The notes under the pieces are model-generated. The model saw only the letters and a list, made by a program, of their open reading frames with translations. It did not search any database and had not been told where the DNA came from. A stretch of DNA of 64,000 nt from Riptortus pedestris (lineage: Eukaryota; Arthropoda; Insecta; Hemiptera; Alydidae): assembly GCA_019009955.1 (NCBI GenBank), contig CM032229.1, forward strand, positions 147,282,001-147,346,000. The letters run 5' to 3'. A program made the position numbers and the translations under genes. Of the stretch, positions 21,786 through 32,775 are shown in pieces (positions within the stretch are counted from its first letter, which is position 1; each line of letters starts with the position of its first letter).

Positions 21786-21860
<75 letters not shown>
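21690..21860 (+). mobile_element. Diverged HINE-like 5' fragment with (CT)n(TA)n
   Basis: AGCAGGATTCTCCTAAGGGC, ATTCATGATAGGATTTTCAA and ACCGATCCTAACAG follow the family's left arm in order. A CT tract (about 21785-21803) running into TA (about 21804-21856) replaces the simple TA tract. No 3' part follows. Confidence 0.55.
21785..21856. repeat. (CT)n(TA)n compound microsatellite
   Basis: About ten CT units followed by about 26 TA units at the HINE-like microsatellite position. The plus frames 21724-21924 and 21746-21937 are artefacts of it. Confidence 0.95.
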
Positions 21861-21863
<3 letters not shown>

Positions 21864-22130
21864 CATATGTGCGTGCGTGTGTTTGTGTGTACACTCGCGA
21901 TGTCAATATTATTGGAGCATGTGATTTTCTAAGGTAGAACAGCTTTGTATTATATCACTTTTTACACGAATGTCAATTAATTATTCTTGTTGAATATTTC
22001 CTTACATCCGTAGAAAATGTCTGTAGATCTTTTGTCGAGAATGGTCAATTCTTGGAGGATTTCAACTATTACCACAGGTATTACCTATCTTAAACACAAA
22101 AAGCCCTCTCATTTCCCATTTTTCACTATA

Positions 22131-23030
22131 GGAGATCCCCCCTTAAGGGAAATCAGCTATTGAGATTACATTCTTGATATGATTTTTGAGAAGTTTCTTC
22201 GATTGTGGAGATGACGAAAATGATGTTCGTCCTAGTCTCTCAAATACTTGCCTGTTAATCTACTGGTCGCACATCGTTGCGAAACGCGATTTTTGAACGT
22301 TGTATATAAAAGGAAAGATCAAGTTCGTTAATGGCTGAAATCGGACCAGAGGGCCTGACCTATAATTTAAAATTCAAAATTCTCCTTTATTATACTTTAC
22401 ATTGAAGGATTGAGTAGAACCAGTCTTATTGCAAATTTTGTAACCTTTAAATGTTGTTATATAAATTTTTATTTTGGATAATAATCGAAATATTTATATT
22501 TTTTAGTTTTGAGTTTTCAGTAAACCGCCACTTCCTTCTCCTTCGTATGCCGAATAAACTGTTATATCATAAACCACTTTATTGGAAGATTAAATACCAA
22601 ATATTGTTGGCATTTAAATTATACTATTGTATCAGACCGATGCAAATACGTTGTGCGAAGTCATCATTTAAAGTTTTACGTTCTTAAGTCCAAAATGTTT
22701 ATTGTGTCTATACCATACTCGATATTTAAGCGTTTCGTTCAACATTAAACTTCATAGTCGTTAATGGCTGAAATTAAACCATGAATTAGCGGTAGGGGGG
22801 GGGTGTAGAGGTGGGGATATCTGAAAAATATGAATATTTCATTTATTATCAGGTGTATCGAAAATGTTAAAGAATCAATTTTATTAAAATATTGATGCTC
22901 TGCAATTATTGGTCTACTCTTTTTTTCTTAGTTCAAATATTAAGCAAGTCATTCGTACATCAGTGAAGTGTCGCTCCTACTAATGCGATTTTGAATTTAA
23001 TTTACTATATTACTTATTTTAATATACCAA
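22131..23030 (+). mobile_element. HINE-like copy with two internal modules, 3' end lost
   Basis: It begins GGAGATCCCCCCTTAAGGGA and continues with AATCAGCTATTGAG and GATGACGAAAATGAT. It then holds two successive copies of the internal module. The first is at about 22290-22690 (GATCAAGTTCGTTAATGGCT, CAGTAAACCGCCACTTCC). The second is at about 22715-22990 (CGTTAATGGCTGAAATTAAA, a G-run near 22795, ending CAGTGAAGTGTCGCTCCTAC). The terminal GGGAAATCTGCT and hairpin are not found. Confidence 0.65.
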
Positions 23031-25111
23031 GCTTGTGTGTCTGTTGAGTAGGTATTATTGCAGCCTAGTACAAGGCAAAGGAAATATTGTAATCACGAAA
23101 ACATTAATTATCCTTTTAGACTCTGTCTCCATCCAAGTGTTGGTTGATACTGATGACTGTAAGTGTGTACTTACATTGCTCGTATCTCTCATAACTAGCC
23201 TCTGAAGTTTTAAATTCATATTTAATAAAGTAGCATCTAGTTGGGTATCATCTTTTGGGGAGGGGGGTTAGAAGAGGGAGGGAGTGGGAAGGATATTTCA
23301 AATTTCCTAGGCCTTTTAGAGATTCAAACGATTTTTATAGGCTTATTTCTGAAAATGGTCTGTTTGATATTTTTAATTTTGAGTAAATATAAATATATTA
23401 AAATTATAGAGTTACTTGCGGTTATGAATGTTATGATCATCATGCTTATTTAGAGGAAACTCAAAGGTTCTTTGATGCTCTTTTTTGAGGAAAGAAACGG
23501 TACATAAGTTAGGTCTTAAAACGGAACACAATTTGACTACACTTTGTTTGAGAGTCAAATACTTCCTTCAGATTTCTGGCACAAGAAGCAGATTGGGAGT
23601 TGATTGTGGTTCAGCCCATGTCTTCGTTTCGTGGTACCTGTAGCTGCAGGCACTGGGGAAGAGATCAGCCTCCTCCTTTTGTATTCAGATTTGTGTAGAA
23701 TATTACAGACAGAGACACGAGGCTGAATTCCGCATTTCTGTCTGCACTTTTACTCCTGATCTATTTTCTGAGACCCCAAATTAAAATTGTGCCGAGTAAC
23801 AGACTACAGCTACTGAGGAAATGACAATGAGAGGAAAAATGGAAGGGATTATAAAGGAAATAAATGCTGATGTTTGTAATGTAAATTAAGATAGTATCAG
23901 AAGCCTTGGGGAGGGGGGGTGCAGGCTTTTTCACTTAGTATTATGTGGTCTTAGTGATAAATTGTAAATCGGGCTCTGTAGAAGTTTTGATATTTAGTTA
24001 ATTTTAGTTTTCATTCGCCTTGCCGTCAGATTTTATATTTCAGTCTGTGAAAAAACGACAATAAATAACAATTTCAGAATAATGTTTTCTCGTTTTTCAT
24101 GGTAATTCAACTGAGTGTGATACTGAAATAAAGTTATTTTCGCAGAAGGGGCATGGCCAGTTCAATTCTCTCAAATTTTAAGCTGACTCGGTTGTTAAAT
24201 CTAAATTAATGTCGAATCCTGTAGATTATACATTTATACATTCTCTTGAGAAATAAATGCCCAGGGACCTCGAAATATGAAAAATGAGTAAAATAAATTT
24301 TATAAAGTAGAGAAAAAAAGAAGGGCAGGATCTAAATTAGACCGGGAGGGTGGGAGAGGAAAAGAGAGAATGAATAATTCAATAATTGAATACATAATTC
24401 AATGCGGATGAATATAATGAGGGATGCAAATGAGGGTCCGTCCCTGACTTGTCTGCGAGCTGGGGGGGGGGGAGGGGGATTATCTTAAAAGTACAACTAA
24501 TACAATTTCATCCTACCTCTTTTTTAATTCCATCATTTTGATTTTTTTGGCTTTTTTTTTTTACATTTAAATCCAACTCGAGTTTGATTTATGAAGTCTG
24601 AAAAGAAATAAGTGCTTCAAAGATTATTAATGATAATAACCTCTATTCATATTGAGTTCCTTTAATTATTCGGATATTTCACTAATTACATTCATTTATT
24701 CGATCACGAACTGCGTTATTTCTCTACTATATATTTTAGCGCACTGTTGAATTGGTAAGTATTAACTTAATTTAGAATAATACAAAGACCTCAACTTACA
24801 TTTGATGAGAATAAAACTAGGTATATGACTATATCCTGTAATGTTAATGTTACATAAAACAACATAACCGGACTAAGACTAAATTAAGATATATACGTGT
24901 GTGTGTGTGTGTGTATATATATACATATACATATACACATATAGGAATAAAGGAAAATTGTATTTAGGATTGCATCATTAACATGCGTAGATGACTGGAA
25001 TGAATACATTATTGCAGGGTCTCAACCAACAGATGCTAATGGTGCTGTCATTAGGACGAATGATATGTGATTCTTATAAATAATGTCTCTTGCTCTAGTT
25101 TTTGATATTAT
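23031..25111. other. Unique region with G-runs and short GT microsatellite
   Basis: Purine-rich blocks occur at 23255-23295 (GGAGGGGGGTTAGAAGAGGG), 23905-23930 and 24455-24480. A (GT)n tract with short AT tail lies at about 24897-24940. The 70-codon frame at 23241-23453 begins in a G-run and is not gene-like. Nothing else is supported. Confidence 0.4.
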
Positions 25112-25345
25112 AGTGTTATTTATTAACGTGCACTTTGTTTCTACTGGGGTCAGTTCGGAAGGTTTGTCTCCAGGTTCCCACCCTTTTCTAGCCAGGATAT
25201 GACTACGGATATTATTCAGTATTTAATTAATTCGTCACTAAATAAATCTCTATTTTCCATATGGGAATCGATTCCATGACTCTAGTTTTATGAGGATTAA
25301 TAAGACAAATGTCCTAACCCACATAGCTAGAACCACATAGAGGAA
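25112..25345 (-). mobile_element. SINE family A copy
   Basis: In plus orientation it reads TTATTTATTAACGTGCACTT (inverted tail), then CCACCCTTTTCTAGCCAGG, TCGTCACTAAATAAATC, GGGAATCGATTCC (inverted B box) and CACATAGCTAGAACC. Order and spacing match the other family A copies. The family is tRNA-derived: its sense strand has an internal B-box-like GGTTCGATTC and ends GTTAATAAATAA. Confidence 0.65.
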
Positions 25346-25492
25346 TAGGTTGCTTTGAGCAAAAATTATCGATTTCCATTGTTTGCTTTGATACAATATT
25401 TGTTTATTAGCAGTTTCTGCTGATTGCTTCTTTACTTATATGTCTTATGTTAAGAGGAAGATTAAATTAAAAGTTACTATAAATTAATTAAG

Positions 25493-25610
25493 GGCACATT
25501 TTGCCTGGCTGATAAGACGTTCGTCTTAATGGCTTTTGAAAACTTTGAGTTGTAGGTTTTATTGCGCCTGAATAAAGGAAATTATTTATTAATGGATTTA
25601 CAATTTGAAA
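25493..25610 (+). mobile_element. Diverged SINE family A copy
   Basis: CTGGCTGATAAGACGTTCG and GAGTTGTAGGTTTTATTGCG occupy the A- and B-box positions. GCCTGAATAAAGGAAATTAT then matches the family phrase GGGCAAAGGAAATTATTTAG. It is weak and truncated after about 120 bp. Confidence 0.4.
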
Positions 25611-26700
25611 TTTGGAGCGTTCATATTTCTGGGTTTTAGAATATTGTCAATGGCGCTGTCATGTGACTGTAGTCTGTCCCATTTCTATAGGCCATTAGTG
25701 ATGCAAGCTGTTACTAATTGAGATCTTATTTATTATTCAGCCTTTTCGCTTATTTAAAAGTGTACTTATTCTTTTCTTAAAGAAATATATAGAAGTTGTT
25801 ATCAGTGTTGTCCCGGGTAAGACGTGGTTCATAACTACTCTGACCGTTTGCAGGACTTTAGTTCATGACTACAATGGCAGAGCCGAGTCAACCTGCGTGG
25901 GATTGGTAAACACACACATATATACACACACGCTCACGCACGTTATGCGGTCATTTACCTCTCTAATGTCGTGACAATGAGTATTGTTGTTGCTTTCATC
26001 GCAGTCTTTCATGTCTTTACTATGAGCTTAGCATTTTACCTTCCATCCTCCCCGTTGGAATAAGAAATGTTTAAAGTAAAAGGTTGGTTGTAAAGGGATT
26101 GGGTGTGCCTTTGTTGAAGTTGAGAGGCGTGTGAGGTGTATTGAGGGTAGACTGGAAGCTGAGCTGAATGAAGGAGTCCCGATTGATATGGGAGGCTGAC
26201 AAAGGATCCTCATCAAGGGGAAGGGAAATTTTCCAGCGGGGTGGAGGGCTCTGAAATTCTAAGTGCCTCGGATTAATGCCCTTTGATAATGATTCTCTCA
26301 GAAACTTGGATCTTATCTACAGCCTCTTATTCCTCCTAAGGTCTTCTACTTACTTTAGGATAAATTCACATTTTTACAATTTTCACCTCCCTTCTACTTT
26401 ATATCTAGTTTTCTTTTCGAAAAGGTCAGAGTCATTAAGAATTATCATTTTTAGGAACTTTCTTCCTGATAAGAACATCGAGAGTTCCGGTTAGTCCACC
26501 ATAATAATTGTGAAGTGCTCATTTACCTTACTATTCAAGTGGGCAAGATCTTTTTCAATTATTGGATTCAACATTTATTTTATATTTTGTCTTATTTAAA
26601 AGAAACTGCTAATATTGAAAATTTCTTAGCACTATTAAACATTTTAGTTATTCAGATACGTTAGAATGTTGAAGTATGTACGACATATTAATTTTAAAAT
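25611..26700. other. Unique spacer with a GC-elevated island
   Basis: A short CA/TA run lies at 25911-25940. At about 26030-26260 the composition turns G-rich (GGGAGGCTGACAAAGGATCC, GCGGGGTGGAGGGC); the 62-codon minus frame there is unrecognised. The remaining sequence is AT-rich with no match in the window. Confidence 0.35.
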
Positions 26701-26704
26701 GGGG

Positions 26705-26935
26705 CCAAGTTATCCATGTGAGTTAAGGCGTTGGTATTAATGAAGTTGGCAAACTTAGAGTCATGGGTTCGATTCTCACATGGTCAATAGGAATTTATTT
26801 TGTGACAAATTCATTAAATTAAATCCTTAGTCCCACCCTGGCTAGAAAAAGGTGTTAGATAGATAGGTAAACACGGCCGATTAGCTGTCGTAGCGTTAAG
26901 TGCGTAGTTGCATAAATAAAAACAAACTATAAAAA
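26705..26935 (+). mobile_element. SINE family A copy (long-tail form)
   Basis: It begins GGGGCCAAGTTATCCATGTG with GAGTTAAGGCGTTGG as the A-box region and GGGTTCGATTCTCACATGG as the B box. It continues TTTATTTTGTGACAAATTC and CCCACCCTGGCTAGAAAAAG, and ends with a different tail (GATTAGCTGTCGTAGCGTTA ... ATAAATAAA) shared with the copy at 28583. It is flanked on the right by the mariner end. Confidence 0.7.
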
Positions 26936-26945
26936 ACTTAAACTA

Positions 26946-27290
26946 TTAGGTTGTAAAATAAGTTCGTAGCTTTTTTTACTGCTGATTTCAATAAAAATTT
27001 CAGATTCTTGTAAATATGTTTAATCAATTATATATGACCCATTTTGATATATCACATGTTGCCATCTTTTTTGTTTTTTTTTAATTCCGTCCTCCCATAA
27101 CTTGTCAGATTTTTGCGCAATGAACTCTTCTATGTGGGTTTTGCAGTCCTCGAGCGAATTAAAATGTTTCCCGTTAAGAGAATTTCGAGGGGGCCGAAAT
27201 AACTGAAAATCTGTTCTGTAAAGGTCTTGATAATAGGGTGGGTGTGGGATGACATCCCAGCCAAACCGTCGGTGCAGCGGATTTTCCTTT
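26946..27290 (-). mobile_element. Mariner 3' end, 5'-truncated
   Basis: A mariner-type terminal repeat, TTAGGTTGTAAAATAAGTTC, begins at 26946 immediately after TA (26944-26945), the mariner target dinucleotide. Reading on the minus strand from about 27275 down to 27023, the transposase C-terminus is recognisable. No matching terminal repeat is found on the right, so only the last ~345 bp of a ~1.3-kb element survive. Confidence 0.8.
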
Positions 27291-27349
27291 TCGGGAAAAA
27301 AAAAATCATAAATGACGAAAATGATTTTTTTTTTCCAATTTTTGAGCAA
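27023..27349 (-). pseudogene. Mariner transposase C-terminal fragment
   Basis: The minus-strand frame contains FGWDVIPHPPYYQDLYRTDF. This corresponds to the mariner signature G-W-x-V-x-P-H-P-P-Y-S-P-D-L-A-P-S-D-Y, whose P-D-L/S-D region carries the last catalytic aspartate of the D,D34D triad. Downstream it keeps GKHFNSLEDCKTHIEEF and the terminal KRWQHVIYQNGSYIID, matching the family's R-W-x-x-V...N-G-x-Y-I-I-D end. The first ~25 residues of the frame are not mariner-like and come from flanking DNA. The N-terminal helix-turn-helix region and first two catalytic aspartates are absent, so it cannot be active. The frame of the retained part is still open, which suggests moderate age. Confidence 0.85.
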
Positions 27350-27616
27350 ACATTAGATATTTCATAAGCAAGGATTCTCGGTTGAAACTGATGCATGCAC
27401 CTTAACTAATCCTTTCTTTAGAATATGTAAACATTATTGACCAAATAAACATGGTTTTATAAACACAGAGAGGATTAAATTGAAATATTGATAAACTTAT
27501 TTTTCGACCTATTACTAAATTTATTAGAAACTAGTTTATATCTATCAGTTTAAAAAATCAGAAAGGTCTTGTGCTGCGTGTGAAATTAATTTAAATAGAC
27601 TTTTCTTATTTTTATG

Positions 27617-27725
27617 GGGCTGATGTTGGCCATTTGAGTTAAGGCGTTGGTCACGGATTCAATTCTCACGTGGGACTTAGAGATTGATTTAGTGACGAAA
27701 TAAAATAGCGTAACTCTTTTCAACA
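27617..27725 (+). mobile_element. SINE family A, head fragment
   Basis: GGGGCTGATGTTGGCCATTT, GAGTTAAGGCGTTGG, GGATTCAATTCTCACGTGGG and TTTAGTGACGAAATAAA follow the family head in order, with a deletion between the A- and B-box regions. The tail is missing. Confidence 0.6.
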
Positions 27726-27839
27726 TTTACGATTTTCACTACGACTGCTTTCTTATATAGATTAGAATAAGGTCTCTTAGTATTATAAAAGTAGCCCAAA
27801 TCAGACTGTTTTTTTTATAGTTAGGGTTGCATATTAGTG

Positions 27840-28060
27840 GATAAGGGAAGTAAGGGCGAAGAGGGAGAGAGGGTAAGAAAAAGACAAAGAAGGGAAGGGG
27901 CAATGTTTTCAGTTAATTACAGATAAGACAGTTGTGTAAGGCTGAGGCGGTTATCTTTGCTGGCCAGGCCCCGGCTCTCTGGCATAAATCTACTTACCGC
28001 CGGCCTCTAGTGTCCCCCAGCCAACTCCCACCATTCTTCTTTTTCTACTCTGCTCTTTTT
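27840..28060. promoter_or_regulatory. GC-elevated island, possible regulatory element
   Basis: A purine-rich half (GAAGAGGGAGAGAGGGTAAG) precedes a G/C-rich half (GGCCAGGCCCCGGCTCTC, TTACCGCCGGCCTCTAG). It is unique in the window and has no frame of note. Function is inferred only from contrast with the AT-rich surroundings. Confidence 0.2.
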
Positions 28061-28582
28061 ATTGTTCTACCTTTTAAATGCTCCTTGCTTCTATAGTTGC
28101 CCACCGAATCTCTTATCATTGTCTTGGCTACATTGTCTTCTTTCCGCGCAGCGGCTTATCAGATTTTTCCTAAACTATTGTAATAATTTTCTTGGTTCTA
28201 GCATTTCTGGTTACTTATGTGGATAAGTACTCAAAAATGACGTCCATCTCTAGTTTTTTTCCCCTCAATTTCAGGATTTTTCAGATTGAGACTTTTGTCT
28301 CAATTGAATGCACTTAACCAATCATATGACAGATATGATGATATGAACTCAAAGTAAAACTTCAAACGATTATTCAAATTATTTTTTATTCTCTACTAGT
28401 TTTACGCCATTTTGATGCCTCACCAGGTGAAAATAATATAACATATACATAATATAATATATATAAGCTTTTTCATCTCTGATGACTTAGTGGCCGTTTA
28501 TTATTTTCGTATCTCCTAGCATGGACGTTTATGCATGAAATAGAAAAAGTATTATGAGGATCAAATTGTATTAATAACATTC

Positions 28583-28795
28583 ATAATGAGGCTTCGCTTA
28601 GTGTGAGTTAAAGTATAATTCATTTGTGAAAGCCAGAACACTGGGTTCGATACCCCTAGGATTTTATATAGAGACAAACAAAAAACAAATAAAATTGTTA
28701 GTCTCACCCTCATTAGAAGAGAGATGTAACTAAAATATATGAAATAACTCCTTCCAATTAGCCTTAGTAGCGTCAGATGTAAAGAAATAAAATTA
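28583..28795 (+). mobile_element. SINE family A copy (long-tail form)
   Basis: GAGGCTTCGCTTAGTGTGAG, then GAGTTAAAG, GGGTTCGATACCCCTAGG (B box), GTCTCACCCTCATTAGAAG and a tail CAATTAGCCTTAGTAGCGTC ... GAAATAAAA. The tail matches that of 26705-26935. The 105-codon minus frame here is a shadow. Confidence 0.6.
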
Positions 28796-29754
28796 CCGAT
28801 TGATTTACATAAAAGTAATTTGCTTGGATTGATAATTATGATCATAAAAGAATTATTATTATTGCATAATAGAATCAACTATTGAACTAAAACTAAGTGA
28901 AACCAATTATGTTAATAAAAATTGATTTGCATACTTGATTACGTATTACTTAATATATCTTTGAAGAATTGTATTGTAGTAAAGGCCGGATTAAATACAC
29001 TATGTCTGCATATAAATTCTTGATTAGAAAATTGGAAACTCTTTATTATATTTACTACTCGTGATTATTTGAACGAAATGGATTATTTTTAGGAACTATC
29101 CCTAAGATGAGACAATTTTCTAGAACTAATCAGAATGTCATAAAATATTATTTGTTTTTAGTAATGGAATTACATGTCAATTTTTGAATAAATAATTTTG
29201 TTGAGTTGTAAGTAAATGGAGATAAGGGAAGAGAAAGGGTAAAAAAAGAGCGAGGGCATTTGGCCAAGGGATGAGAGGGAGCCTGGAATAAGCTATGGGA
29301 GACAGAACATTTGGCTGGCCAAGTTCCGAATAATTACAACGGTAGCAGACAACAAAAACAGGCTCCACAACTAATGGAACTAGCCCTTGGAATAACCAGC
29401 CCACCTTTTATTCAACTATAGTAGTCATTTCAGATAATGCGAACATAACTTCTTTCTAATCTAAATATCTATTCAATAACAACAAAACCAAGGTTGTTTA
29501 GTTTAAATCAAATAGTGTGTTTTTTAAAAACGTTTCTACATATTTGTTAAAAATATTTAAGCATTTCATTCATCCAAGTACGTGTAATTTATTACATTGA
29601 ATAACATTTTTAATTTCCTTAAGTAAATAATCATTAGGTTTTTATATATTGATCTCAGTTGTCCTTCAAAATTTCTAAAAAAAATATGTTTGTATAATTT
29701 TTCCAGAAACATGTACTTAAATTAAAAAAATTAAGTAAATCAAAATGAATCAAT
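28796..29754. other. Unique AT-rich region with one GC-elevated block
   Basis: The block 29210-29405 is purine-rich then mixed (GGCATTTGGCCAAGGGATGA). A 75-codon minus frame (29177-29404) covers it and is not recognised. The rest is AT-rich with nothing visible. Confidence 0.4.
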
Positions 29755-29885
29755 CCTTTATTAAACCCCCAATTGTACTCATTTGTACTCATTCGATGTT
29801 TTACTTTGAGTAATTGAGTCACTAAACATCTCATTCACGGAAACCTCCTTATTTTACGTAGCCTCTGCATTGCGGACTCTTTTCG
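29755..29885 (+). mobile_element. HINE-like 3'-end fragment
   Basis: TTGAGTAATTGAGTCACTAA and ACATCTCATT match the copy at 40780-41523. The end TTTACGTAGCCTCTGCATTG, CGGACTCTTTT corresponds to the terminal hairpin and GACGGAC-T-run. The GGGAAATCTGCT motif is degraded. Confidence 0.5.
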
Positions 29886-32479
29886 TCATCTACTAGGTTG
29901 TATTGGTGAATATTTGAATAAGTTTGTAAAGAATAGCACAATTTGTACGATTCCATAGCTGATCGTGGTTAGCTGATAAGAGAATAATCACTACTTTCAA
30001 CTAAAATATCTTTCACTTTTACGGTACTCTTGCTGGCCTGAGCTATTACCTGTTTATACAGAATACATATGTGTTTTTATCAGTTTACAATCGAACTAAG
30101 AAACTTGGAGTAATTCCAAAATAAGTTGTTGGAGATTTCACTGTGGAGTTAAAAAAGATTAGTATCAATTATTATCATAGGTTTTATTTACTCAAATGGT
30201 GGTGACTTTATATCTTTATGAATAATTAATATTAAATTGACACTTATGTCCAGTTCATCATATTTATATTGTTAGTTGACAGGATTATTAACAAAATCAT
30301 TTAGATTTTTCCACTCCAAGGTTACTCTTAGTGGCTGTATTATGTATGAGAAGCGTGATAAGCATTTGATTATGGGATATCATATTTTGTAGATGTGATT
30401 TAAAAATCATAATTTTATTCGAATATCGTTATTCAGAAGGAACCGGTTTTAGTATGTGCCTATAACATAACTAGATAATACTATTTTTGAAACAAAATAT
30501 TTACCTGTTTCATTAAGAATGTATATGATTTTACTTAGTATATTGAAGATGTATCAGCAAACATTAATTTAATTCTTTGTTAAATAGATTTAAGTCATCT
30601 CCGTTCAAAATTTGTTGTTGTTTAATGACGGCTATGGCTTATTGCTGAAAAATGTCTCGCTTGAAATGTTTACCAAGAATAGTAGAGATTGGGGTTCAAG
30701 TACAACCGGTTTGAAGTACTTACTTCACATTAAATAAATTCTTGAAGATAACATGAACATGTCTTCCTTCCACAAACACTATATTTAACAGGATATAGTG
30801 TTTAACATTTTTTAATAAAAATTGTTTTAAGTACCACTTAATTGATAGCTTGTTGTAGTTGCATTTGTTGTAAATTGTTTGTGAGTTGATAGGGCACTGT
30901 TGAAGGCGCTCCTCTGAAAGTGCTGTGTTAAATATAATGTTAGAAGAAGTAAGGCCTAGGTCAATGTTTTCTTCGTGATATCTACCTTCCACCATTCAGA
31001 ACATTTCTCCTTGGGGAAAAAGGATAAAAAAATTCTGTAGTCTTTCATGTGTTCTAGATGTAGAATTTCATTTGTTTGTAACGTACCCTATTTACTTTCC
31101 TTCTAAAGGGCACCTCAAAGTTGAGGGATCATGCCATGGCAGTGAGTACATTATATTTGTATATGGAAAGAGAATGCCTAAGAAGAGAATATACTATTTT
31201 GAACATATTGAAACATTGCAATAAAGTTATTTTGATTAGCGCCGGTCAGGCATTTTTATAACTGATTAAAAACTACATTTTAAAAATATTGCTCTGTTAG
31301 AAGAATTATACCATTGACACCAGTCTTTGAAAAAAAGATAAAAAAGACTGTACTAATTCTCAGTGTTAACATATGTGTGATAGGACGAAATACTACTAGG
31401 TTTTCATCGCCCGGTAATGTCTATAACTCGTTTTGGATAAGTATCTACACTTTGTGAGAAAACTGTATTTATCCTAACCGTATCTATCCCTTTCTCTTAA
31501 AGAAATTCTCACTGAGGTGTAGGGGAAAAATTATAATTGTTGAAACAGGTGTGTCATATGATTTTGGGGTGGAGACTTATTCTTTTATCCTTAATATTTA
31601 GTTTCAGTGCCTTATATTTGTCTTTATTATGGTAAAGCTTTTAGGTATCCATTTCTTTAAACACAACCTACCAGTTTTAGCACCAGTTCTATGAAATATA
31701 CAATTTAAAGAAAAACAACTTTAAACATCATTTATTTAGGAGTTATACAGAATAAGACGAAAGGGGAGCAAGAAATAAAATGAATAAAGATATAAAAAGG
31801 CTCTGGTGGTATACCTACTACCTTTACAAAAGAAAGAATTCTTCTGCCTCGTCGGCACTTCTCTGTTCAAGCAGAAAACAGTTTATGTCAAAGGGCCTAA
31901 GCTTTCTTTCAATAAAACCACCGCTTTTATTTCAGTTTTTGAAATATATTCCCCCATTGGGGAAATATAAATATGTATTTATGACCTTTATGCTATGTTT
32001 ATAGGATATTATTTAGGGAGCTCTTTAATATTTCTATAGCAAGAAATCTCTAATACTTTTTTTTTTTTTTTTTTATTATTTTCTTTATCGACTTAAAAGT
32101 AGGCGTGATGATGATAATTAAGTGTTGAATGAGTTCTAAATTTTCGACTTATCAATGATTAAAGATTTTGAAAAGAATTATTGGGGAGCTTAGCTCGGTG
32201 CTACCAAATGTTTAGAAATTACGGAATTGGTTAGCTCTTGGAGTTATTCTCAGTACTCGGCCGTTTCGCCCATTGGTAGGGGCTGGAAATAGCTGAGCAA
32301 TTAAAAAGAGTGAATGAATAACGACCTATGCATTTTATGCTATTCAACTTTTTTTGCCAAAAAAATAATATATATTTCCTTATACCTATTATATTTTTGA
32401 CGGAAAGCACTCGAATTTATTTAAATATATGTAACACGTTAAAAATTAAATGCCAATAATTAAAAACAAATTTTAATTT
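29886..32479. other. Unique AT-rich region, no recognised gene
   Basis: A 91-codon minus frame (30720-30995) and a 74-codon plus frame (31780-32004) match nothing known to me. A poly-T run lies at about 32058-32074. The stretch 32185-32290 is slightly richer in G/C (AGTACTCGGCCGTTTCGCCC) but has no partner in the window. Confidence 0.35.
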
Positions 32480-32775
32480 TTTTATTAATATTAAATAAAC
32501 GCCCTAGAAACAAAAAGTAAAAAAAAAATCCAGAAAAACACAGATAGACGCTCCCCGCAAGATTCTGCCTAGAGATCTTGTTGTTACAAAAAGAAGACGC
32601 TATCTACTAAGCCACCGAATCCCTTTGAAGGACTTGCCTTAGCAACACATCAAGACTTTTGCCTAATCTTTAACTTTTTTTTTTTTTTTTGGACGAACGC
32701 GTTTTAAAGAAGTGCGTTCACTAGCTTTAACAGAATTTTTGTTTTTCGTTAGGTACTACACACTAAAAAAGTTTC
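32480..32775 (-). mobile_element. SINE family B copy
   Basis: The reverse complement aligns along its length with 42812-43095: TTAGTGTGTAGTACCTAACG, TCTGTTAAAGC, AAGTCTTGATGTGTTGCTAA, GGTGGCTTAGTAGATAGCG (A-box-like), CTAGGCAGAATCTTGC, and TTTACTTTTTGTTTCTAGG before a TAATATTAA-rich tail. The tRNA-like portion begins well inside the element, after a ~140-bp leader shared by both copies. Confidence 0.6.

Noticed and set aside
24897..24945. Transposon-borne microsatellite
   Set aside because: Neither the Helitron nor the HINE-like flanking phrases are present around this short GT/TA tract.
26705..26800. tRNA gene from A- and B-box-like motifs
   Set aside because: No cloverleaf can be drawn, the boxes are degenerate, and the same head recurs with a non-tRNA body and tail. 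It is a SINE. The same holds for 39687 and 47764.
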